Shown: in pieces, positions 31,163 to 36,695 of the stretch
Position numbering within the stretch: position 1 is the stretch's first letter
Layout of the letters: each line of letters starts with the position of its first letter
Assembly: GCA_049522565.1 (NCBI GenBank)
Contig: JBEKNT010000016.1
Coordinates: forward strand, 1-36,695
DNA length: 36,695 nt
Source: JASHVB01 sp049522565
Lineage (GTDB): Bacteria; Pseudomonadota; Alphaproteobacteria; Acetobacterales; Acetobacteraceae
Direction of reading: 5' to 3'
Program-made: the position numbers and the translations under genes
Notes under the pieces: generated by a model
What the model was told of the DNA's origin: nothing
Databases searched by the model: none
Seen by the model: the letters and a program-made list of their open reading frames with translations, nothing else

Positions 31163-32308
31163 CTAGCGGACCGCGTGTCCCGGGACGACCGATTGTGTGG
31201 CGGTTCCGCCGCCTGTCGAACGCTGCGTCGGTGTCAGCGTGGGCGCGACCAGCAAGGCACCGGTCAGTGGAACCGGTCCGCCCGCCGCGGCCGCCGCCGC
31301 CGGAGCCGCCGGCGCGGCTGGCTTGGCGGGTGAGGCGATCTTCACGTTGCCGGTGACGGTCCAACTGATTCCGGCGGGCGAATTCACCGTGAAGCTCGCG
31401 CTGCCGGTGGCGCCGGGCGTCGCCGTCACGCCCGCATCCCGCAAAGCGGCATTACCATTGATCGAGCCCGCCAGCTTGGCGGCGATGGCGTCTGCGGTCT
31501 CGGCGGTCGCAGCGGTATAGGTGATCGCCACCGGGGTCTTGAGTGCTCCACCCGAGCCGGTCAGCGTGAACGTGTCGTTCTTCGCCGCGGCGGCGGTTAC
31601 CGTGACGATCTGCGGGTTGACGGCTGCCGCGCCAGAGGGACCTGGCTGCAGGGTCGCGGAGATGGCGGCCTGCGCGGAAGCCAGCCCGCATTCCTTGTGG
31701 ATGGTGCGTATCTTGGCGATCTCGAGTGAGACGATGATGTCGTCCGCATTCTCGGTGGCCAACTGGTTCATGTAGGTCTGTAGATCGGTGTAATAGGTGG
31801 ATTGTATCGCCTGGGAGTAAGCGGCGATGGCGGCCTTGGCGTAGATGTCCGAGTCGATATTTGCCCGCCAGCCGGAGGAGATGGTGCCGGCGGCACTCAG
31901 GGCATGCACCGTCGCGAGTGGCGTGAACGCGGTTCCCAGCGCGCCGAACACCGTGCTCAAGGCGTCGAGCCCCAGATTTGACGAATTCGCCGCCAGGACC
32001 AGCCCGTTCAGGAACTTCCCGCAGTTGTATTGCGACTCATTGATGATCAGGCCGAGATACTCCTTGGCGAAGTTTGGCGTTGTCGCGGCTGGCTCCGCCG
32101 CGCCGACGGCCGTCCCCAGTTGGCAGGTCTTCCCGTCGGCTGCGAGCGTGTAGCCAGGCGTGTCCTCGCAGAGCGACGGTGCGGCAACCATGAATTCGTT
32201 CTGGCTTTCGATGCCTTGCAGCGCTGTGCCGCAGCCACCCAGGCTGAGCAATGCCGATGCGGCCCCCGATAGCCAAGCGATGCGCGTGAGTTGATTCAGA
32301 TGTGACAT
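31163..32308 (-). CDS. predicted lipoprotein of unknown function
   Basis: 381 aa. The N-terminus is a lipoprotein signal with lipobox LGGC (Cys26). Residues about 30-210 are helical and contain NFAKEYLGLIINESQYNCGK and IIVSLEIAKIRTIHKECGL; the Cys pairs may form disulfides. Residues about 230-320 look like a beta-sandwich repeat (VTVTAAAAKNDTFTLTGSGG, TADAIAAKLAGSINGN, ISWTVTGNVKIA). An Ala/Pro-rich linker and a Thr/Ser/Gly tail end the protein. The lipobox suggests attachment to the periplasmic face of a membrane. It is the last of three minus-strand genes after the methyltransferase and the HExxE protein, 49 nt after the latter. No family is recognised. Confidence 0.8.
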   Translation of the reverse strand: MSHLNQLTRIAWLSGAASALLSLGGCGTALQGIESQNEFMVAAPSLCEDTPGYTLAADGKTCQLGTAVGAAEPAATTPNFAKEYLGLIINESQYNCGKFLNGLVLAANSSNLGLDALSTVFGALGTAFTPLATVHALSAAGTISSGWRANIDSDIYAKAAIAAYSQAIQSTYYTDLQTYMNQLATENADDIIVSLEIAKIRTIHKECGLASAQAAISATLQPGPSGAAAVNPQIVTVTAAAAKNDTFTLTGSGGALKTPVAITYTAATAETADAIAAKLAGSINGNAALRDAGVTATPGATGSASFTVNSPAGISWTVTGNVKIASPAKPAAPAAPAAAAAAGGPVPLTGALLVAPTLTPTQRSTGGGTATQSVVPGHAVR

Positions 32309-32357
32309 GGTGGCGATTCCCTGGACCTGACGTTGTGTTTCCCAGTTCTGGGCGGCG

Positions 32358-33194
32358 CTATGTGGTGCCGCGGCCGAAGCGCAGCGCGATGTCGGTGCGA
32401 AACCGGGCGCTGTGGGTTTCCCGCGCGGAACATGCGTCCACCCGGGCGGCGGCGAGCGCGGGGGAACGGGGCGCCCTGGACAGGTGCTGCTGGTGGTCCG
32501 GCGTCAGGCTGTCGATGAACTCCCGCAACGGACGCCCGTTGCGGTCTGCCGCCGAGAACCCGCCGTAGAAGCCGATCTCGCCATTCGCATCGGAACGCGC
32601 CTGGTAGATCAGCCCGTCACTGGCGAACCAGCTCAGGTAGCCGCCCGCCAGCACCTGAAGCGGTTGCTGGATCGCGCCGGAAAAACTGTAACGTCCCTGC
32701 GGCGCCGCGACCGGATCAAAGAAGTTCGGAGTATAGAAGTCCGAGACCATGACGCCGTTGACGGCATAGGCGAATGACGGCGACTCGCACGGGTCACAGA
32801 CCTCGACCAGGTAGTCCACGCGGCCCTGGTTGGCGATCAGGGATTGTCCGGTGCGCTTCTGCGAGCCGAACGGATCGGCCAGCATTTCAAGACATTCGTG
32901 GCTGGCCGTGAGTGACCAGGTTTCGCCGTACAGCACCAGCGCGTATGGCGTGCCGTCGGCGTAGGTCTGGTGGTACCCCGCCGCGAATGTCTGATCGATC
33001 GTGTCCTGTACGATGATCGGATAATAGCCTGCGGGAATCTGGTCGGCCGCGAAGGCGTCAATCGTGGCGTTGACGCCCCAGATCGGGCCGAAGTCGCGCG
33101 TCGCCTGCTTCTGCAACGCGGCGGCGACCTGCGACAGCTCGTTCATGGCCACCTGGTTGGTGTGGGTGGTGAGGGCGATATGGATCGGGTCCAT
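32358..33194 (-). CDS. uncharacterised protein with metallopeptidase-like HExxE motif
   Basis: 278 aa, no signal peptide. TASHECLEMLADPFG puts H99, E100 and E103 in a zinc-type HExxE pattern. Farther on, YLVEVCDPCES and YAVNGVMVSDFYTPNFFD complete a set of motifs I recall from a widespread unnamed protein group (SHE-LEMLADP, EVCD-CE, NGV-VSDF-P-FF). The N-terminus (IHIALTTHTNQVAMNEL) and an IIVQDTID strand fit an alpha/beta domain. The last 60 residues are Arg/Ala-rich and probably disordered. Protease activity is an inference only. It lies between the methyltransferase and lipoprotein genes with gaps of 59 and 49 nt, likely one operon. Confidence 0.75.
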   Translation of the reverse strand: MDPIHIALTTHTNQVAMNELSQVAAALQKQATRDFGPIWGVNATIDAFAADQIPAGYYPIIVQDTIDQTFAAGYHQTYADGTPYALVLYGETWSLTASHECLEMLADPFGSQKRTGQSLIANQGRVDYLVEVCDPCESPSFAYAVNGVMVSDFYTPNFFDPVAAPQGRYSFSGAIQQPLQVLAGGYLSWFASDGLIYQARSDANGEIGFYGGFSAADRNGRPLREFIDSLTPDHQQHLSRAPRSPALAAARVDACSARETHSARFRTDIALRFGRGTT

Positions 33195-33253
33195 TGTGAG
33201 GTTCCTTGCGGTTTCGGGGAGGCGGCGAGCGGAGGGTTGCGGAACAGCAACGG

Positions 33254-34270
33254 CTATCGTTTCTGGACCAGTGCGTAGATCACGGCGCGGTTCAGGCCGC
33301 GGAACAGCATCGCGCGGGCGATGTCGGCGGACGGGAGCGCATCGAGCAGGCGCTGCATCTCGGGCTCGTCACGCTGGATCAGGCGCCAGTCCATGAAGGC
33401 ATCCATGAACCCGTAGTCCGCCAGGCCGGTGCAGAAATTGGCGAACAACAGGCGGCCGCCAGGCTTCAAGGCAGTGAACATGCCTTGGGTCAGCCGTGTT
33501 GCCGTGGTGTCGTCGAGATAGTCGTAGAGGCCGGCGGCGTAGATCAGGTCGAACCGGCCATGCACCTGCGGGCGAACGATCATCCGGCCGATCGAAGCCT
33601 CCACCGGCATCAGAGCGGCAAGATCTCCGTAACTGCGCCGCAGTTCGGCGATGCTGTCGCGATCCTGGTCGAGCGCCACCAGCCGATCGAACTGATCGAG
33701 CGCGGTGGCGTATTCGGCTTCGCGCAGGTGGCCGCAAGCGAGCGCCAGGGCCTCGGGCCGGTTCACGCGCTCGGCCGTGGCGTCGAGCAAGCGGGCGAGC
33801 AAGCGGCGGCGCTCCTGCACGGCGATGGGGGTGGCGCAGGACAGGATCACGGCGTTCAGGGCGCGGCCGCGCGGGGTTGCCGCCCGCAGTTCGTCTTGTG
33901 CCGCGTCGTGCTCGTACAGGAAGTCGATCAGATGGGCGTCACCCGAATAGCCGCGCGGCCTGCGAAAGGCCCAGGCGGTGGCTGGCTCTTCGTGGATCAG
34001 CGCGGCGATGCGGTGGCCGCGCAGACGCTGGTGCCATGCGGCGTCTGCGGCGGTGGCCTGGCGGACTCGTTCGGTGCCCGTGACGAGGGCTGCCCAGGTG
34101 GCCGGGATGTTTTCCAGGCTTTCGAGCCGATCGGCGGCTTCGTCCAGGGATGCGTCGATCGTTCCAGGCTGCGGTCCAAAGGAGCCGGTTGTCCAATGGG
34201 GCGCTCTCATTATTTGGGGCGCGGGCAAGCCGGCGAGCGGAGTCTCCGTTGGCAGATACATATCATGCAT
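33254..34270 (-). CDS. class I SAM-dependent methyltransferase (PhcB-like group)
   Basis: 338 aa from the ATG at 34270, which has AAAGG eight nt upstream. FRRPRGYSGDAHLIDFLY at about 105-122 is typical of proteins annotated as extracellular factor 3-hydroxypalmitic acid methyl ester biosynthesis methyltransferases, where a GYxGD motif precedes the Rossmann domain. The later part has GRFDLIYAAGLYDYLDD and MFTALKPGGRLLFANF, the usual post-core methyltransferase motifs. The substrate is not known; a fatty-acid-derived signal is one possibility, given the named relatives. It is the first gene of the minus-strand trio, divergent from the SARP-type regulator. Confidence 0.78.
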   Translation of the reverse strand: MHDMYLPTETPLAGLPAPQIMRAPHWTTGSFGPQPGTIDASLDEAADRLESLENIPATWAALVTGTERVRQATAADAAWHQRLRGHRIAALIHEEPATAWAFRRPRGYSGDAHLIDFLYEHDAAQDELRAATPRGRALNAVILSCATPIAVQERRRLLARLLDATAERVNRPEALALACGHLREAEYATALDQFDRLVALDQDRDSIAELRRSYGDLAALMPVEASIGRMIVRPQVHGRFDLIYAAGLYDYLDDTTATRLTQGMFTALKPGGRLLFANFCTGLADYGFMDAFMDWRLIQRDEPEMQRLLDALPSADIARAMLFRGLNRAVIYALVQKR

Positions 34271-34372
34271 CGGCGTAGCCTTTCTATTTTCGTTGCCCGA
34301 TGCGCCCGCGCGGTGAGAACGGGATCGCCGGTGCGTTGTCCATGTGGACCGAATGAAGGAGAGCAGCCGAGG

Positions 34373-34436
34373 CGTCAGCGCGCGGGCGAAACCGGCGTCA
34401 AAAATTCGGCCGGCTACGTCAAAAATCGCGTCAAAC
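34373..34436 (+). promoter_or_regulatory. CGTCA(AA) direct repeats, candidate SARP binding sites
   Basis: CGTCA occurs at 34373, 34396, 34417 and 34429. The copies at 34396 and 34417 extend to CGTCAAAAAT and are 21 nt apart, two helical turns; the last reads CGTCAAACC. SARP regulators bind short direct repeats on one DNA face at intervals of about 11 or 22 nt. The repeats lie in the 214-nt gap between the methyltransferase and the SARP-type gene. Confidence 0.5.
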
Positions 34437-34484
34437 CGGCTTGCACCGTTTGGCGGGGGATGGTTTTCTTCGTGCCAACCAGCA

Positions 34485-36491
34485 ATGTTCCGGCCCGCCC
34501 ATACACGCCCGTCCATACAGCTTTCGCTGCTCGGTGGCTTCCGGCTGCGCGTGGAAGGGCGCGATGTGGGTTCCCTCCCGAGAAAGGCCAGGGCATTGCT
34601 CGCTTATCTCGCAGTGCAGGACGGCAAGCCGGTGTCGCGTGAGGCGATGGCGGATCTGCTCTGGACGGATCGCGGCGCCGAACAGGCGCGGCACAGTCTG
34701 CGGCAGACATTGCTTGTGCTGCGGCGCGAGTTGGGACCGGTCGCGGACACAATAATTCGCAGCGACGACCACGCGCTGGCCTTCTTGCCGACGTCGGTCG
34801 ACGTCGATGTCGATCGGGCGCGCAGCTTGGCCGATTCGTCGAGTCTCGATGATCTGACCGAGGCGGCGGGGCTTTTCGAAAGACCCTGCCTCGACCGGCT
34901 GCCGGGAATCGCAGCGGAATTCGACGATTGGCTTGGCAGGTTCCGCGCGCAGATGAGTGAGTCCGCGTCGGATGTGCTGGCGCGGCTGGTCGAGGCGCAT
35001 CTGGCCGCCGGCAATACTGTTGACGCCGTACGCGCCGCCGAGCGCATGTTGACGCTCGATCCGCTGCGCGAGGACGTGCATCGGCGGCTGATGAGCATCT
35101 ATGCGAGGGCCGGCCGCCGCAGCGACGCCGTTCGACAGTATAATGCATGTATCGAAATGTTACGACGAGAGCTGAACGTCGGACCTTCTCCCGAGACGGA
35201 AGCGCTGTTGCAGAGCCTGCGCGATGGTGGCCGGGGAACCAGCGAACCCTACGCGCTGAGCGGCGCAAGGTCACACAACACACCGTATGCGCAGCCGGCG
35301 GAGGGTGCCCCCTGGATTGCTGTGTTGCCCTTCCGGGCGATCGGGCCGGACCCCGTGCCCGGGTATTTCGCTACCGGGTTGGTGGAAGACATCGTTTGTA
35401 CTCTTGCAACATTGCGTGAGCCGGTGGTCATTTCGGCGAATTCGACATTGGTATATCAGGGTCAGCCGATCGATTTGCGGAGTGTAGGACGTGAGCTAGG
35501 GGTGCGCTATGTCGTGTCGGGGTCGATTCGTAGGCTCGGACCTTCATTGCGCATGGTGGTAGAGCTTGCCGATGCTGAAACCCGGGCGGTCCGATGGGCG
35601 GAAACATACGACGCTACCGAGAGGGTGCTGTTCGACGCGCAAGACAGCGCTGTTGCCCGCATCGTCAACACATTGGTGCCTCGTCTGGGTGCCGCGGAGC
35701 TGCAACGGATCCGCGGCAAGCATGCCGACAGCCTGACGGCCTACGATCTCGTCTTGCAGGCGAGAGAGCTGATGTTCCAGCTTACCCGCGACGCCTCCGA
35801 TCGCGCAGGGACACTGTTGCGTCGTGCCGTCGAGATAAGTCCCGATTATTCTGCCGCTCACGCCGCCATCGCTGCCTGGGAAAGCCTTCGTGTAGGGCAG
35901 GGCTGGTCGGATGATCCACGCCGCGCGGCGGTCTTGTTGGATGCAGCGGCCCGCGATGCGATTCGCCTTGATGCGCACAATTCGCAGGCTCTGGCGCTGC
36001 TCGGTCACAGCCGAACGGTCATGTCGCGGGAATACGCAGAAGCGCAGGCTCTGTTCGAGCATGCTCTCCAGGCGGCACCCAACGACGCTGCGGCCTGGAC
36101 CTGGAGCAGCCCGACGTCGGCCTATCTCGGAGATGGAGCAGACGCGGTCACCCGTGCGGAGACTGCGCTTCGTCTGTCGCCACGTGACCCCTTTGCCTTC
36201 CGCATCCACTGCTTCCTGAGTCTGGCGCACTACACCAACGGCTCCTTTGAGGAAGCGGCTCACTGGGGGCAGATCTCGGTGCAGGAGAATCCACGATATA
36301 CTGCGGGTCTTCGTGCCGCGGCGGCATCGTTGGTCGCGATCGGGCGGAAGCTGGAAGCACGGGAGATTGGTAACTCCATTCGTGTCATGGAACCCTCGTT
36401 CCGGGCCGACCCTGCCAGACTGCTGTGGTGTGACCAAGAGCGGCGCGAACAATACAGCCAGCACCTGATCGAGGCCGGGCTGCCTCGGTGA
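34485..36491 (+). CDS. SARP/BTAD transcriptional regulator with TolB-like and TPR domains
   Basis: 668 aa from the ATG at 34485; in-frame starts further up (34344 GTG, 34353 ATG) would add up to 47 residues, and the ribosome site is weak in each case. Domains in order: an OmpR-type winged helix (about 10-105, LSLLGGFRLRVEGRDVGSLP and REAMADLLWTDRGAEQARHS); a bacterial transcriptional activator (BTAD) domain (about 110-250, VRAAERMLTLDPLREDVHRR and LRRELNVGPSPETEALL); a TolB-like domain (about 275-405, WIAVLPFRAIG, GLVEDIV and GVRYVVSGSIRR); then tetratricopeptide-like helices to the end. It resembles regulators often found beside adenylate-cyclase-like or secreted-protein loci. It is divergent from the methyltransferase operon and probably controls it and the downstream gene. 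Confidence 0.85.
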   Translation: MFRPAHTRPSIQLSLLGGFRLRVEGRDVGSLPRKARALLAYLAVQDGKPVSREAMADLLWTDRGAEQARHSLRQTLLVLRRELGPVADTIIRSDDHALAFLPTSVDVDVDRARSLADSSSLDDLTEAAGLFERPCLDRLPGIAAEFDDWLGRFRAQMSESASDVLARLVEAHLAAGNTVDAVRAAERMLTLDPLREDVHRRLMSIYARAGRRSDAVRQYNACIEMLRRELNVGPSPETEALLQSLRDGGRGTSEPYALSGARSHNTPYAQPAEGAPWIAVLPFRAIGPDPVPGYFATGLVEDIVCTLATLREPVVISANSTLVYQGQPIDLRSVGRELGVRYVVSGSIRRLGPSLRMVVELADAETRAVRWAETYDATERVLFDAQDSAVARIVNTLVPRLGAAELQRIRGKHADSLTAYDLVLQARELMFQLTRDASDRAGTLLRRAVEISPDYSAAHAAIAAWESLRVGQGWSDDPRRAAVLLDAAARDAIRLDAHNSQALALLGHSRTVMSREYAEAQALFEHALQAAPNDAAAWTWSSPTSAYLGDGADAVTRAETALRLSPRDPFAFRIHCFLSLAHYTNGSFEEAAHWGQISVQENPRYTAGLRAAAASLVAIGRKLEAREIGNSIRVMEPSFRADPARLLWCDQERREQYSQHLIEAGLPR

Positions 36492-36528
36492 CAATGCGTC
36501 AGTGACAGAAACGGAGGGGGACCATCAA

Positions 36529-36695
36529 ATGGTAGAAATACTGAGCACCGACAGTGGATCTGACAGTGGATCGGATAGCGGATCCTATGGTGGTAACGAT
36601 GGCTATAGCAGCGTTGGTGGCGCCGCGGCCGACTCGATGGGGGACGCGACGGTTGTACCGATGGGAAGTTCTCTCGACGGCTGGGGGACCTATAC
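36529..36695 (+). CDS. Ser/Gly/Asp-rich protein, 5' part only
   Basis: Starts at an ATG with GGAGGGGGACC eight nt or so upstream, 37 nt after the SARP gene, and runs off the window end after 55 residues. The sequence begins MVEILSTDSGSDSGSDSGSY and goes on GGNDGYSSVGGAAADSMGDA, with a threefold DSGS tandem repeat. No signal peptide or membrane segment is seen in this part. Low-complexity acidic Ser/Gly proteins may be secreted by type I systems, cell-surface parts or modified peptides; nothing here decides. The full gene is needed. Confidence 0.7.
   Translation, partial: MVEILSTDSGSDSGSDSGSYGGNDGYSSVGGAAADSMGDATVVPMGSSLDGWGTY

Noticed and set aside
36529..36695. Ser/Gly/Asp-rich start as a ribosomal-peptide precursor
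   Set aside because: The methyltransferase nearby makes this tempting, but no leader or core peptide can be recognised and the gene is cut off by the window end.

Overview
The window is about 36.7 kb of GC-rich bacterial DNA with alphaproteobacterial gene content. Several signs point to Rhodospirillales, probably Acetobacteraceae: many short GC-rich palindromic intergenic elements, an MlaF-type ATPase, stand-alone CoA-metabolism genes, and a hypothetical protein at 26002-26739 of a type I associate with that family. The species cannot be named from the sequence. I see no rRNA, tRNA, CRISPR array, transposase or phage structural gene.

Layout. 1-3.0 kb: a Tat-exported family 5 substrate-binding protein, a small acidic protein and a RelE/HigA-type toxin-antitoxin pair. 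3.3-5.9 kb (minus): the large molybdenum subunit of a xanthine-dehydrogenase-family enzyme with a MoaD/ThiS-like protein and no FeS or FAD subunit. 6.2-9.7 kb (minus): an M20 peptidase, an MBOAT acyltransferase and an SGNH-like partner. 10.0-12.7 kb (plus): Ppx/GppA phosphatase, RlmE and a lone MlaF ATPase. 12.9-13.7 kb (minus): an enoyl-CoA hydratase. 14.0-21.5 kb (plus): a dense run of seven genes: ADP-forming acyl-CoA synthetase, RuBisCO-like protein (form IV), cupin, D-2-hydroxyacid dehydrogenase, GrpB-family protein, 3-mercaptopyruvate sulfurtransferase and cystathionine beta-lyase. 21.5-24.6 kb: a VapBC-type module, the tail of a lost chemotaxis receptor gene, and divergent TetR and AraC regulators. 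24.6-25.9 kb: no gene, several repeat types. 25.9-30.5 kb: a hypothetical protein, an acyl-CoA-dehydrogenase-fold protein lacking the usual catalytic Glu, a reading frame broken by two amber codons, a small membrane protein and a LysR regulator. 30.6-31.0 kb: two tandem small secreted peptides. 31.2-36.7 kb: a minus-strand run (methyltransferase, HExxE protein, lipoprotein) divergent from a large SARP/BTAD-TolB-TPR regulator, which is followed by the start of a Ser/Gly/Asp-rich protein cut by the window end.

Working together. The RuBisCO-like protein overlaps its CoA-ligase neighbour by 4 nt and lies 5 nt before a cupin, followed by two sulfur-amino-acid enzymes. This suggests a sulfur or sugar-phosphate salvage route; RLP-cupin adjacency recalls, from memory, the methylthio-sugar shunt of Rhodospirillum rubrum. 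The acyl-CoA-dehydrogenase-fold protein carries Arg85 and Gln250 near the positions I recall as diagnostic of 3-sulfinopropanoyl-CoA desulfinase, another sulfur link, though it is not adjacent. The SARP locus is a self-contained unit of uncharacterised proteins with direct repeats (CGTCA at 34373, 34396, 34417 and 34429) in the divergent intergenic region, and is the second main candidate for an undescribed system.

Many intergenic spaces hold long near-perfect inverted repeats, in two recognisable families with two copies each. All functional calls rest on reading motifs by eye; no search was run.
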